Shown: positions 43,358-53,290 of the stretch, piece after piece
Layout: each line of letters starts with the position of its first letter
How positions within the stretch are numbered: the stretch's first letter is position 1
Source: JBBTCX01 sp964494205
Lineage (GTDB): Bacteria > Planctomycetota > Phycisphaerae > UBA1845
DNA: 64,000 nt
Assembly (NCBI GenBank): GCA_964494205.1
Contig: CAZBRD010000011.1
Span: 62,001-126,000, forward strand
Direction: 5' to 3'
Translations under genes and position numbers: made by a program
The notes under the pieces: generated by a model
Databases searched by the model: none
What the model was told of the DNA's origin: nothing
The model's input: only the letters and a program-made list of their open reading frames with translations

Positions 43358-43924
43358 CTATTCGTCAAATATGCTTGCCAGAGGTAATTTCAATTCACTC
43401 AGCACGGCAGATTCGAGCACGTCGTCTTTACCGAAATACCCGTTCGGTTCAAACTCCTCGCCCCTCAGCGAAAGCACTTCGATCGTCTGGTCGTCGGTAT
43501 CGACGATCCAATATTCTCGAACGCCGTTGCGTGCATACAATTCGCGCTTAATGAGACGGTCTCGGACAATGCCCTCCGGCGAAATGATCTCGATGACCAG
43601 TTCGGGAACACCACGCGCCCAATCAGTCACGATGCCGAGGTTGTCCTTCGAAATGAAAAACACATCCGGCTCTACGATGTCTCCTGAGGGCAGGTGTACA
43701 TCAAATGGAGCTGCAAAAATGCGACCAAGCCCGCGTGAGTGGACAAATTGAGCTAGGCTCGTTGCCAAGTTGATTGACACCCATTGATGTGGCCTTTTGG
43801 GAGACGGGCTCATGATTAGTTCTCCGTCTATGAGCTCCGCGCGCACGCCCTCCGGCAGACTCATGAAGTCCTCGACAGTCTTGCGAGGCCGTGCGCGTCG
43901 CGGAACCAGCGAGAGCAAAATCAT
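43358..43924 (-). CDS. Uma2 family (PD-(D/E)XK-type) putative nuclease
   Basis: The protein has 188 residues. The Uma2 (DUF820) pattern runs in order: KTVEDFMSLPEGVRAELIDGELIMSPSP, INLATSLAQFV, DIVEPDVFFISKDN, PELVIEIISPE (D and ExI of the nuclease core) and RELYARNGVREYWIVD. The core is of the PD-(D/E)XK nuclease fold; physiological substrates are unknown. Its ATG directly abuts the tsf stop (TAGATG), so it is likely translationally coupled to tsf. It splits the usually contiguous tsf-pyrH pair. Confidence 0.85.
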   Translation of the reverse strand: MILLSLVPRRARPRKTVEDFMSLPEGVRAELIDGELIMSPSPKRPHQWVSINLATSLAQFVHSRGLGRIFAAPFDVHLPSGDIVEPDVFFISKDNLGIVTDWARGVPELVIEIISPEGIVRDRLIKRELYARNGVREYWIVDTDDQTIEVLSLRGEEFEPNGYFGKDDVLESAVLSELKLPLASIFDE

Positions 43925-44761
43925 CTACGCCCCAACCTTCATGATGACCATGTCGGTCACAGTGGTCACACCGGCGGCCTTGAGCACGTCGGCAATCTTG
44001 GCGTTCTTGCCGTAGTCGTCGGTCTTGACGTGGAATTGCTCCATCAGGACCTTCTCAGCATAAAACGAATTGACCTTGCCATCGGCGATCTTGCCGACGA
44101 TCTGCTCATTCTTGCCTTCGCTCTTGGCGAGCTCGATGGCCTGATTGCGCACTTTCTCCACCTCTGCCGCCGGTACGCTGTTTCGATCAATCGAAATCGG
44201 GTTGCAGAACAAGGTGTGCATGCACAAATCCGCACCAATGCGCTTGTCCGATTTCGGCACACCATCCAGTGCAATCATGACGCCGCTCTTGCCGTCGTGG
44301 TGCACATAGGACCAGATCGACCCTCCGGTCATGCGTCGACACTTGCCGAGGTTCATCGTTTCGCGAAGGCGACCAAACACCTCCGTGAACTCCGCATCAA
44401 CCGCAGGTACCTTGCGAATGTCTTCCGGGTTCGGGCTTGCCACCGATCCCGTAGCTACAATCTTTGCGATGTTGTTGGCAAGATTCACGAACATATCATT
44501 ATGTGCAACCGGGGCTGTCTCGCACTGAAGATCGATCAGAGCACCTGTCGTTCCCGACGGATCTATGTAAACTCCGATGCGCCCTTCGCTCGTCGCACGA
44601 CCCTCACGCTCGGTCATCTTGCCCTTGTACTTCTTGCGGAGCCATTCGACGGCGGCGCTCATATCACCGTTGCACTCGGTGAGCGCCTGCTTGCACTCCA
44701 TCATCGGGAGGTCGGTCTTCTCGCGTAGGTCCTTTACTGCTTGTGCGGTTACTGCTGCCAT
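43925..44761 (-). CDS. tsf: Translation elongation factor Ts
   Basis: The protein has 278 residues. It has a UBA-like N-terminus, VKDLREKTDLPMMECKQALTEC. The core has GRIGVYIDPSGTTGALIDLQCETAPVAHND and DLCMHTLFCNPISIDRNSVPAAEVEK, and the C-terminal part contains SFYAEKVLMEQ. It catalyses GDP release from EF-Tu. It follows rpsB by 195 nt on the same strand. Confidence 0.97.
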   Translation of the reverse strand: MAAVTAQAVKDLREKTDLPMMECKQALTECNGDMSAAVEWLRKKYKGKMTEREGRATSEGRIGVYIDPSGTTGALIDLQCETAPVAHNDMFVNLANNIAKIVATGSVASPNPEDIRKVPAVDAEFTEVFGRLRETMNLGKCRRMTGGSIWSYVHHDGKSGVMIALDGVPKSDKRIGADLCMHTLFCNPISIDRNSVPAAEVEKVRNQAIELAKSEGKNEQIVGKIADGKVNSFYAEKVLMEQFHVKTDDYGKNAKIADVLKAAGVTTVTDMVIMKVGA

Positions 44762-44956
44762 GCGTGTGTTCTTTCTCGAAATCTGAAATATCCGCCCGAC
44801 ATTGGGCGCTCAATCCATCGGCCCTTTGCGTCCATTCATCGACGCCCTATTGGCCGAATCCTAAAAAACGAACCCTATTCTGAGACAAAATCCACTGTCG
44901 CCGTGCCCCAAGAGACCCAGCCAGTGGATTTCATCGCAGCAAACAATTGTAGTATT

Positions 44957-45811
44957 CTAGTTGCCCGATTCGCCTGAAGCGGCTGACATCACGCCCGCGC
45001 CGCCACGGACCCCCGTCGCTGCCAGACGCGCATCTTCATCGCCGCCGCCTTCACCGCCCGCTGCCGCGCCGCGACGCGGTCTGCGACGACCTTGCGGCGT
45101 GTCATCCTGCGAATCGGCAACAGCCGATCGGCCTCTTATTCCTTCATCAACGGCATCCGCCAGGTGCGTGATGATCACCTCGATCGCCCGCATGGCGTCG
45201 TCGTTACCTGGAATCGGAATATCAGCAAAATCAGGATCGGAATCAGTGTCGATCAGGCAGATTGTGGGAATCTTGAGCTTCATCGCCTCGCGCAACGCGT
45301 TCTTCTCCCGATGCACGTCAACGACGACCAACCCCGAAGGCATGCGCGACATCGTGCGGATACCATCGAGATTGCGTTTAATCTTCTCCCGTTCGCGCGT
45401 ACGCGACGAGATCATCTTCTTGCTGTATTCGAGCGCCGTTCCATCCGCCTCAGCCCGTTCCAACTCTTCCAGTCGGGCCAATCGCGAACGAATCGTTCGA
45501 AAGTTAGTCAGCGTTCCACCCAGCCAGCGCTCATTAACAAACGGCATGCGCACGCGTCGTGCATGCGCCTCCACATGATGCTTTGCCTGGCGTTTCGTTC
45601 CCACAAACAGAATGTCACCACCCTTGGCCACAGTTTGCGCGATAAACTTCTTCGCTCGCAGCAAGCCCTTCACAGTCTCTCGAATATCGATGATGTGAAT
45701 GGCGTTGCGCTTCCCGTAGATGAACGGTGCCATCTTCGGGTTCCAGCGACTCACGCGGTGACCAAAGTGAATACCTGAGTCAACAAGTTGACGAACCAAC
45801 TCCGATGCCAA
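44957..45811 (-). CDS. rpsB: 30S ribosomal protein S2
   Basis: The protein has 284 residues if translation starts at TTG (45811), which lies six bases after GGAGG and begins the usual (M)ASELVRQLVDSGIHFGHR. The longer ATG frame would add 12 untypical residues upstream of the ribosome site. Signatures include NPKMAPFIYGKRNAIHIIDI and FVNERWLGGTLTNFRTI. The C-terminal tail from about residue 232 is an extra Gly/Arg/Ala-rich extension absent from most S2. Assembles into the small subunit head. First gene of the translation operon. Confidence 0.95.
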   Translation of the reverse strand: MASELVRQLVDSGIHFGHRVSRWNPKMAPFIYGKRNAIHIIDIRETVKGLLRAKKFIAQTVAKGGDILFVGTKRQAKHHVEAHARRVRMPFVNERWLGGTLTNFRTIRSRLARLEELERAEADGTALEYSKKMISSRTREREKIKRNLDGIRTMSRMPSGLVVVDVHREKNALREAMKLKIPTICLIDTDSDPDFADIPIPGNDDAMRAIEVIITHLADAVDEGIRGRSAVADSQDDTPQGRRRPRRGAAAGGEGGGDEDARLAATGVRGGAGVMSAASGESGN

Positions 45812-45865
45812 AAAACACCTCCAAACAGTGACCACGTCCCACAACAATTACGACCGGGATCGCAA

Positions 45866-45893
45866 AGTTTATCACATTCCCGTGAGCTATCAA
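45866..45893 (-). promoter_or_regulatory. Sigma-70 promoter of the rpsB operon
   Basis: Minus strand: TTGATA (45888-45893), a 16-bp spacer and TAAACT (45866-45871). It gives a leader of about 45-50 nt before the TTG start. Confidence 0.5.
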
Positions 45894-46053
45894 GGAATGA
45901 GTAGGTCAGGTGCCGCTAACCGCCGACTTCAAACCATTGCTCATGAAAATAGAGCCGATCGTCTTTCTTTAGGATTAAGGCGCGATTGAACCGTAAACAT
46001 ATTAATAATAGCAACTTATAAACAGCCACTCGTCATTGGACATGATCCGCGAC

Positions 46054-49000
46054 CTAGCCTACCAGAACCTGTCGGTGAGTTGTCGGCGAGACGCGTTCAT
46101 CCGGCGTCAGGATACCCTGATAATTGAGCGGATCGGCAGCCGCTACTTCGATCGGTTGGCGCGGGCCTGATCGGCGGAGGTTGCGGAGGAGTTCGACCGC
46201 TTCGGGTAGAGCGTACTGCTCACCGGAGAAACCGGCTACGAATCGACCCCCGCGTATGTCGCCACGCAGCTCCAGTCGACGATACACGCGAATGAGCGAA
46301 GACCAGGTGATCGGAATTTTCTCCCGCTCCAACATGCGGCGGAAGACGACGCCCGTACGTTTCAATAATTGTCTCGCCACGAATTCATCAGCAGGTTCGT
46401 CAGTCGATTGATGGCGGAACAGGCTCCAACGGCCAACCGCCCGGACGGGCCGCTTTCGGCGGGACGGGGGCGTAATCAATTGTCGCAGCGCAGCAAATGA
46501 ATCGCACGTGACCAGGCCATGCGAGACAAGGTCAGCCAATCCCATTTCGACGTAAGCTTGTGGCAGGTTGGCAACTTTTTGCAATTCCTGGGGGAACATG
46601 GCGCCGCGTAGGAGCATCACGTCAAGCAGGTCGCGTGCAGCGCCGCTCAAATCGTCCGTCGATGGCGATTGCGTCAGTCCCAGCCAAATGTCGAGTTCGT
46701 CGCGAAGTACAACGCTCAAAGGTGCGACGCGCGTAGCGCTTGCACCGCTGCCCCAGAGTCTGCCCCAGACGAATTCGCCGGAAAGAGTCAGTTCGTCGAG
46801 CCACTCGCGGCGATAGTCGCGCACGCGGGCCGGAAGCACGTTCGCTTCCCAAGCGCGAACCGGGGCCTCGAAGCCCGCCAGTTGCTTCAACACTTCGCCG
46901 ACTCCGCGAGGCCCTTCCAACTTGTAGCCTTCGTCGACGTGCTGCCAGCAGGCGAGGAATTGCAGGAACTCGCTCGACGAAACAGGTTCAATCTGGCGGC
47001 GCAGCGTCTCGAGCGTGTATCGGTGGATGCGGGCGAGCAGCCGGCGCTCGCACCAATACGTCTGACCGTTCATGCGCGTGCGAAGAATCGTTCCTTCGCG
47101 TTCGAGTTCGAGAAGCGTTTGTTGAACTGATTGGCTATCAATCGTCGACGTTAATCCGATTCGTTGATCGCCTTCCGCGACCGGACCCAGCGCCTCAAGC
47201 CTGCCCAGCAGGATCTTCTTCGGCTCGCGCGGACCATCAACGGCCAACCAACGATTGCCATCTCTGGCCACTCTGCCTTGCCCGGCCAACTTTATGAGCC
47301 ATGAGAGCCACGCGGCAGCTTCTTCATCCGTAATGAACCCCATCCACAGCAACGCTTCATGGACTTCTTCCGCGTTCTCCGGCAGCGGCCAGGCTTCCTG
47401 CCGGACGCGCTCGACAGCCGCCGGGTCCAGCGTGCCGATTTCATCCATCGAACGCTGATCGAGCGCACGGCGTGCGTAAACCGCTTGCGTTCGTCGTTCC
47501 TCCAGCGGTGCGTCGTCAAGGAATGAATACGGCTGCGATGACAGAATCCCGCGCGCGAACGCGGAGGGCTCCGGTGTATCGACAGCCAAGCGTTCGATCT
47601 CGCCGCTTCGCAAACCCTGCAGCACCTGGATCAACCCCGCGATGTCGGTGGCTTCGACGAGACAATCATCGATCGTTTGTCGAACGAGCGGGTGCTCCAT
47701 CGGGATCGGCAAATCGCCTGCCGGCATGTTTTCGGGGCAGGCCACCGCCGCTGGAAACGTGGATGCGAGAAGATCGCCCGCACGCATGCGCAGAATGGCT
47801 GGCGGCACGGGTTTGCCATTGTGGAATCGTTCGAGCACCAGCGAGCGCGTCGCGTTCCAGCGCCAGCGCGATTCAAACATCGGTTGATCGAGGACAGCCT
47901 GGGTCAACACTTTTTGAACGCTGTTCGGGCTTAAGTAGTTGAATACGTCTTCCAAGGGGAAACTGTGCTGCAGGCCGAGCGAGATGACGATCGCCTCTTC
48001 GTTGGCAGCCGCCTGAAGTTCGAAACCGAAACCGCGACAGAAGCGCTTACGCAATGCTAAGCCCCACGCGCGGTTGATCCTTCCGCCAAACGGGGCATGA
48101 ACAACCATCTGCATGCCGCCGCTTTCGTCGAAGAAACGTTCGAGAATTACGCGGCGTTGCGTCGGCACCGCACCAAGCACGTGACGACCTTCAGCAAGGA
48201 ACTCCGCGATTTGTGTGGCAGCTTCTAAGCAGAGACCGATCGCGTTTTGCAGATATTGCGGATCGAGAGCTTCCTCGCGGATTCGGCCAATCTCAGCCGA
48301 AAGCTCCGTGGTGCGCGACGGGCCCTCGCCCAGCCAGAAGGGTACGTTCGGCGGCTGACCTTGTGCATCGGCTACGCGCACGACGCCGCGCTCGACGCGT
48401 AGGATGCGCCACGACGTGTTGCCCAATTGAAAAATGTCGCCGACGTTCGATTCGATCGCGAAGTCTTCATTCAGCGTGCCGATGAACGTGCCATCCGGCT
48501 CCTGCAAAACCCTGAAATCCGAAACATCCGGGATCGCGCCGCCGCTGGTGACGGCAGTGATTCGCGCACGCTTCTTGGCCATCAACCGCTGATTGACGCC
48601 ATCGCGATGCAGCAAGCCCCTGCGACCGTCCGAGTGAAGCTGGACCGTTGCATCAAAGTCTTCACGTTTCATTTCGCGATAAGGCCAGGCTCGCGCGAAC
48701 AAATCAAAGAGTTCGTTTTCCTTCCAGCCATCCGGACCGACCTGAACGCACGAAGCCACTATCTGTTGCGCGAGAATATCCAATGGCGCGGCGGGTTGCG
48801 GCGTGCGATCGAGTTCGCCGCGTGCGGCCGCGGTCAGCAAAGCAGCGGCTTCCACCAGTTCATCAATGGTGAGCGGAAAAATGCGGCCTTTCGGGATTCG
48901 GCGGATCGTGTGTCCGCTGCGCCCGACCCGTTGCAGGAACGTGGCGATGGATCGCGTAGCCCCGACCTGAATGACCAGATCGACGTCGCCGATATCGATG

Positions 49001-50013
49001 CCCAATTCCAGCGAGGCTGTGGCCACCAGCGCTCGCAACGTGCCAGCTTTCAATCGTTGTTCGGCGTCGAGCCGTCGTTCGCGCGACAGGCTGCTGTGAT
49101 GACAAGTGACCTGATCCTCGCCGAGCACTTCCGTCAATCGCGCCGCGATTCGCTCAGCCATCTTGCGCGTGTTGACGAAGATCAGCGTCGTTCGATGTTC
49201 GTTAATCAGCTCGGAGATTTCGGTGTAGATTTCACCCCATTGTTCCGTGGAGCAAACCGTGGAGAGCGGTGACGGCGGAACCTCAATGGCTACGTCCATC
49301 TGGCGCCGATGCCCGACATCCACGAGTTCACACTCGCGACCGACGCCGACGAGGAATCGCGCGACGTCCGAGAGCGGCTTCTGCGTTGCAGATAGTCCGA
49401 TGCGTTGAAAGGCTGAGGGGGATGAATTACCGCGATACGCTTGGATAACGGCTTCCAGTCGTTCGAGCGAAAGTGCCAGATGTGAGCCGCGCTTGTCTCT
49501 CGCGAGAGCGTGGATTTCGTCGACGATGACGGTCCTCACGGTTCGCAGGATTTTCTGCCCGCCTCCGCTGGTCAGCAGGATGTACAACGATTCCGGCGTA
49601 GTGACGAGAATGTGCGGCGGTTTCCGCAGCATGGATGCGCGATCGCTCTGCGGTGTGTCACCCGTGCGGACTGACACCCGGATTGCGGGTAACGCGGAGT
49701 CTATCTCAAGCAGTTCGCCGAGCGGTTTGTGCAGGTTTTTCTGCACGTCGTTGCTCAACGCGCGCAACGGCGAGACGTACAACACGCGGGTTTCGTCCGG
49801 CAAAAGGAAACCGACATTCAGCAAATCGTTAATAGCGGACAAAAAAGCGGCGAGCGTTTTGCCCGTACCGGTAGGGGCGGCGATGAGCGTGTGATGCCCC
49901 TCGCGAATCCGCGGCCAGCCTTCACGCTGCGGTTCGGTCGGCTCTCCGAACTTCTCGGTGAACCAACGCTGGATCGTGGGATGAAAGCCATGCAGGGGCA
50001 TGGCGGTAATCAT
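46054..50013 (-). CDS. lhr: Lhr-type ATP-dependent superfamily 2 helicase
   Basis: About 1319 residues from the Met at 50013; the longer frame adds 51 unlikely residues. RecA-1 has the Walker A motif APTGTGKTLAAFLSAI, with LYVSPLRALSNDVQ and VDEIHALARDKRG (DEIH). RecA-2 has TLIFVNTRKMAERIA, VATASLELGIDIGDVDLVIQ and RVGRSGHTIRR. A winged helix, the Lhr-specific core and a long C-terminal domain follow, ending in the extended Lhr tail. Lhr unwinds RNA:DNA hybrids and works in DNA repair. It is single on its strand and divergent from the S8 protease gene. Three in-frame Met codons near the start leave the exact N-terminus uncertain. Confidence 0.9.
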   Translation of the reverse strand: MITAMPLHGFHPTIQRWFTEKFGEPTEPQREGWPRIREGHHTLIAAPTGTGKTLAAFLSAINDLLNVGFLLPDETRVLYVSPLRALSNDVQKNLHKPLGELLEIDSALPAIRVSVRTGDTPQSDRASMLRKPPHILVTTPESLYILLTSGGGQKILRTVRTVIVDEIHALARDKRGSHLALSLERLEAVIQAYRGNSSPSAFQRIGLSATQKPLSDVARFLVGVGRECELVDVGHRRQMDVAIEVPPSPLSTVCSTEQWGEIYTEISELINEHRTTLIFVNTRKMAERIAARLTEVLGEDQVTCHHSSLSRERRLDAEQRLKAGTLRALVATASLELGIDIGDVDLVIQVGATRSIATFLQRVGRSGHTIRRIPKGRIFPLTIDELVEAAALLTAAARGELDRTPQPAAPLDILAQQIVASCVQVGPDGWKENELFDLFARAWPYREMKREDFDATVQLHSDGRRGLLHRDGVNQRLMAKKRARITAVTSGGAIPDVSDFRVLQEPDGTFIGTLNEDFAIESNVGDIFQLGNTSWRILRVERGVVRVADAQGQPPNVPFWLGEGPSRTTELSAEIGRIREEALDPQYLQNAIGLCLEAATQIAEFLAEGRHVLGAVPTQRRVILERFFDESGGMQMVVHAPFGGRINRAWGLALRKRFCRGFGFELQAAANEEAIVISLGLQHSFPLEDVFNYLSPNSVQKVLTQAVLDQPMFESRWRWNATRSLVLERFHNGKPVPPAILRMRAGDLLASTFPAAVACPENMPAGDLPIPMEHPLVRQTIDDCLVEATDIAGLIQVLQGLRSGEIERLAVDTPEPSAFARGILSSQPYSFLDDAPLEERRTQAVYARRALDQRSMDEIGTLDPAAVERVRQEAWPLPENAEEVHEALLWMGFITDEEAAAWLSWLIKLAGQGRVARDGNRWLAVDGPREPKKILLGRLEALGPVAEGDQRIGLTSTIDSQSVQQTLLELEREGTILRTRMNGQTYWCERRLLARIHRYTLETLRRQIEPVSSSEFLQFLACWQHVDEGYKLEGPRGVGEVLKQLAGFEAPVRAWEANVLPARVRDYRREWLDELTLSGEFVWGRLWGSGASATRVAPLSVVLRDELDIWLGLTQSPSTDDLSGAARDLLDVMLLRGAMFPQELQKVANLPQAYVEMGLADLVSHGLVTCDSFAALRQLITPPSRRKRPVRAVGRWSLFRHQSTDEPADEFVARQLLKRTGVVFRRMLEREKIPITWSSLIRVYRRLELRGDIRGGRFVAGFSGEQYALPEAVELLRNLRRSGPRQPIEVAAADPLNYQGILTPDERVSPTTHRQVLVG

Positions 50014-50323
50014 ATCCGACCATAAACCGAACAGCGATAGGGCGGCTCCTGGCAGCAAATTCGGGCCATGAACACCGATGAGTGTTGTTTTGCCGTGCGT
50101 TCCCCACGGTCCGGTAGATGAGAATGATGTGCGTGCCCCGCTAATGTCATGGGGGTTCCCGTCCATGCAAAAACTACCGATAATTGCCTCTCAAATGATT
50201 TCATTGATACTGGCAGAACAAGGACATAAGATTGTCTTATTCTCAGTGAACGAGGGTCGTCCACTAACCAATTTCGCGATGCGTTCTTCAGGAGCGTACC
50301 TGCCCAATCACGGAGGGGTTGTC
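50014..50323. other. Divergent intergenic region between lhr and the S8 protease
   Basis: Frames from both genes extend into it, but neither has a ribosome site there. I read it as shared promoter and leader DNA. No promoter was strong enough to call. Confidence 0.4.
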
Positions 50324-52171
50324 GTGGAGCATTTCAAGCTGTTTAAGCGTGCGGCTCTTTCTCTAGTCATACCATGCTTGTTTGGCGCATCGGTGTTCGC
50401 GCACCAACCCGCCGAACAAGTGGATGAAGCGGCTGTCTGGCAGACGGACATCGCGCGCGGTTATCGGTCAACGTATATCGTCGTGAAGTGCAGCAAGACC
50501 ATGCCTGATCCACGTGTGGCTACGTCGCATGCTTTCGGCGAGCAATGTGCTCTCTGGGGTGTGTCGAACGTCCGCAAGGCTTACACGCGCGACTTCAAAC
50601 ATCCCGACATCGCGGCGAAGTATGGGATGGATCGGACGTTCGTCCTCGAAGTGCCCGCAAACACCGACACCGTGACCATGTCGAACTCGTTCAAGCGACT
50701 CCTTGGCGAAGTGGAGTGGGCTGAGGTGGATGCGATCGGCGGTGTATCCGGTCTTGTTCCAAACGATACGAGCTTCGGCAATCAATACGGCATGCACAAC
50801 ACCGGCCAAAGCGGCGGCGTGGTTGATTCAGATATCGATGCCCCTGAAGCGTGGGAGATTCACACCGGCGAAACGAACCCGGTCATCATCGCCGTGGTGG
50901 ACAGCGGCATCAATTCGCATCCTGAATTCGCGGATCGCCTGATACCGGGAACAAACACAAACAATCCGAACACGCCCGATTTGACCACCGACGGTTGCCC
51001 GCACGGAACTCACGTGGCGGGTATCCTCGCAGCCAAGGGCAATAACGGGATGGGCGTTGCCGGCGTGAACTGGGGAGCACAACTGATGCCGGTGCGCGTG
51101 GTGAACGGATGCACGGGCACGGAGTTTCAAGCTGCTGCCGGTATCGAGTGGGCAGCCGACCACGGAGCCGACATCATCAACATGAGTCTGCAATACTATA
51201 CCGGTACGCAGACGCTCAATGACGCCATTCAATACGCCCACGAGGCAGGTGCCGTGCTGATCGCCGCAGCCGGTAATTTTCAGGGGCAGATTGTGGCATT
51301 TCCGGCGAGATTCCCCAATTGCATGGGCGTCAGCGCCTTGAACCGTTTCAACTCGATCGCCAACTTCTCGAACTGGGGACCGCAAGTGGACATCTGTGCC
51401 GCCGGTGACGATGTCTACTCAACGTTCATCAACAATGGCTACATCAACATGGACGGCACATCGATGGCGACGCCGCACGTCGCGGGCATCGCGGCATTGA
51501 TGAAATCGTATAACCCGTCGCTTACCAACACGCAGATCACGCAGATTTTGATAGATACGTCGGTCGATGTAGGACCTGCCGGATTTGATAATCAATATGG
51601 CCATGGGCGCGCGAATGCTCTCGCGGCATTGCAGGCGGCTGCACCTTCGCCGATCCAACTGATCGCCAGCAATCCGCCCGACGGTGCGATCGACGCGCGA
51701 CAGCCGCATAACATCGACGGTTCCAACCCCGTCGGTTGGACGACGATCAGCCTGCGGTTTGACGGCTCCGTCGACGGCGTCGCCGCCACGGACCTCGTCG
51801 TGATTCAAGAAGGCGGGACCGGGGTTCCACCAACCATCATGTCGATTACCCAAATCCTCGACGATACGATCAACGTTGAACTCAGCGGGCCCATCAACGT
51901 GGGCGCATGGACTAAGGTCATGCATCAGCCGAGCGGTTCCAGCACACGCATCGGTTATCTGCCCGCCGACGTCAACGGCGATGGCACAAGCAGCCCGGTT
52001 GATATTCTGGCGGTGATCGATTCGCTCAACGGAGTAGGGCCGGCGCTTCCATTGTCAGCGACCGATTTGAATCGATCTGGCGCTGCTGAACCTTCCGACA
52101 TCCTGCGAGAAATTGATTTGCTCAATGGTGCGGATGCGTTTGAGATCTACAACGGCGTTTCGTTGCCGTAG
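50324..52171 (+). CDS. Exported S8 subtilisin-like protease with dockerin-like tail
   Basis: The protein has 615 residues starting at GTG (50324), which follows GGAGGGG by five bases and opens a signal peptide (FKRAALSLVIPCLFGASVFA). The upstream frame would bury this. The catalytic triad is complete: Asp in IIAVVDSGINSHPEF, His in CPHGTHVAGILAAKG and Ser in MDGTSMATPHVAGIAALM, with oxyanion Asn in AAAGNFQG. A propeptide-like segment precedes it. A C-terminal dockerin-like pair (DVNGDGTSSPVDILAVIDSL and DLNRSGAAEPSDILREIDLL) resembles the tails of the M14 and beta-helix proteins. Secreted endopeptidase. Confidence 0.9.
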   Translation: MEHFKLFKRAALSLVIPCLFGASVFAHQPAEQVDEAAVWQTDIARGYRSTYIVVKCSKTMPDPRVATSHAFGEQCALWGVSNVRKAYTRDFKHPDIAAKYGMDRTFVLEVPANTDTVTMSNSFKRLLGEVEWAEVDAIGGVSGLVPNDTSFGNQYGMHNTGQSGGVVDSDIDAPEAWEIHTGETNPVIIAVVDSGINSHPEFADRLIPGTNTNNPNTPDLTTDGCPHGTHVAGILAAKGNNGMGVAGVNWGAQLMPVRVVNGCTGTEFQAAAGIEWAADHGADIINMSLQYYTGTQTLNDAIQYAHEAGAVLIAAAGNFQGQIVAFPARFPNCMGVSALNRFNSIANFSNWGPQVDICAAGDDVYSTFINNGYINMDGTSMATPHVAGIAALMKSYNPSLTNTQITQILIDTSVDVGPAGFDNQYGHGRANALAALQAAAPSPIQLIASNPPDGAIDARQPHNIDGSNPVGWTTISLRFDGSVDGVAATDLVVIQEGGTGVPPTIMSITQILDDTINVELSGPINVGAWTKVMHQPSGSSTRIGYLPADVNGDGTSSPVDILAVIDSLNGVGPALPLSATDLNRSGAAEPSDILREIDLLNGADAFEIYNGVSLP

Positions 52172-52270
52172 AGAACAACGCGCGTTCTAGCTTTCTATTC
52201 GTACTAGAGCGAAGCAGAACGGTCTGAGGGTACTCGGCTGCTTTTGTTATTCTACGCTGACTCCAGCGCT

Positions 52271-53290
52271 TCAAGCCTTCACTTCGACCACGACCTCGCC
52301 GTTTTCCTTTCGATTTGTCTCTATGCGCACCGGCAGGAATTTGTGAATCAAGTCCACATGCGTGTCTGCGTGACGGGTAAATCCAGTTGACAGAAACGAA
52401 CCTGACCGAGCGATGGCGAGCGGCAGCAGAAGCTGATCGGTGAGATATTCACTCACCGGGGCGGTTCCCTTGAGATAACGCTGACACTGTTGGATCGCTT
52501 GCGAAGCCACCGCCTCCGCCGGTCGGCCGTGCTCACCGAAACCTGTGAACACTTCAGTGACGTGTTCGTGCTCCAGCGAAATCGTCACCACATTTCCGGG
52601 ACCGAGAGAGTTCGCAACCTCAATGATCTCAACTTCATCGTCCTTCCACCCGAGCACTCGGACGAGCTTGTTCATCTCGCGCTCGGCGATGTGTCGCGGC
52701 AGACTCGCAATGTATACCTGCCCGCGTCGCGAACGAAGCGGCCCGCGCTCCAACAGGCGAATGTCCTCAAACCGTGAGACGGGCTCGACGTCAATGACAA
52801 TCCTGCCGCCGCCGGCTGGATAGAAACCCGGTCGCACCAACGTCGCGGTGAGCTTCACGCCCATTCGCAACAGCTGCGGCAGATACGCTCGGGCGAGAAA
52901 ATCAAACGGCGGCGCGAACGGGTTGTGCGTGCCGCCCTCCAGCGTCAGCCGACTCGGCTTCTTCGCCATCAGAAGCGGCAGCAACACCGTTTGAAGAACA
53001 AGCGTCGTGCTGCCGGCTGTGCCAACGCTGAATGTGTATTCGCCGCCAATGACTTCGTTCGGGGCAAAGGCCAACTCGGTCGAACCAATGGCATCGCCAC
53101 GCACGTCGGCGCGACTCACCTTCGCCGCCGCCTGTACCGACGTGAGGTGTTGGCGCATCAGGCCCGGCCTGGACCGCCCGGCGCGAATCTTCTCGATGCG
53201 AAACGGCGTGCCTGTCACCATCGATAGCGCCAGCGACGATCGCAGAATCTGCCCGCCGCCTTCGCCAAATGAGCCGTCAATGGTGAGCAT
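52271..53290 (-). CDS. rtcA: RNA 3'-terminal phosphate cyclase
   Basis: The protein has 339 residues. RtcA motifs: MLTIDGSFGEGGGQILRSSLALSM, KIRAGRSRPGL, GGGRIVIDVEP, FGEHGRPAEAVASQA and the C-terminal block TRHADTHVDLIHKFLPVRI with the AMP-accepting His. It turns RNA 3'-phosphates into 2',3'-cyclic phosphates, the substrate kept for RtcB ligation. Its ATG follows the upstream small gene's stop directly. It is the last gene of the minus-strand RNA-repair operon. Confidence 0.96.
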   Translation of the reverse strand: MLTIDGSFGEGGGQILRSSLALSMVTGTPFRIEKIRAGRSRPGLMRQHLTSVQAAAKVSRADVRGDAIGSTELAFAPNEVIGGEYTFSVGTAGSTTLVLQTVLLPLLMAKKPSRLTLEGGTHNPFAPPFDFLARAYLPQLLRMGVKLTATLVRPGFYPAGGGRIVIDVEPVSRFEDIRLLERGPLRSRRGQVYIASLPRHIAEREMNKLVRVLGWKDDEVEIIEVANSLGPGNVVTISLEHEHVTEVFTGFGEHGRPAEAVASQAIQQCQRYLKGTAPVSEYLTDQLLLPLAIARSGSFLSTGFTRHADTHVDLIHKFLPVRIETNRKENGEVVVEVKA

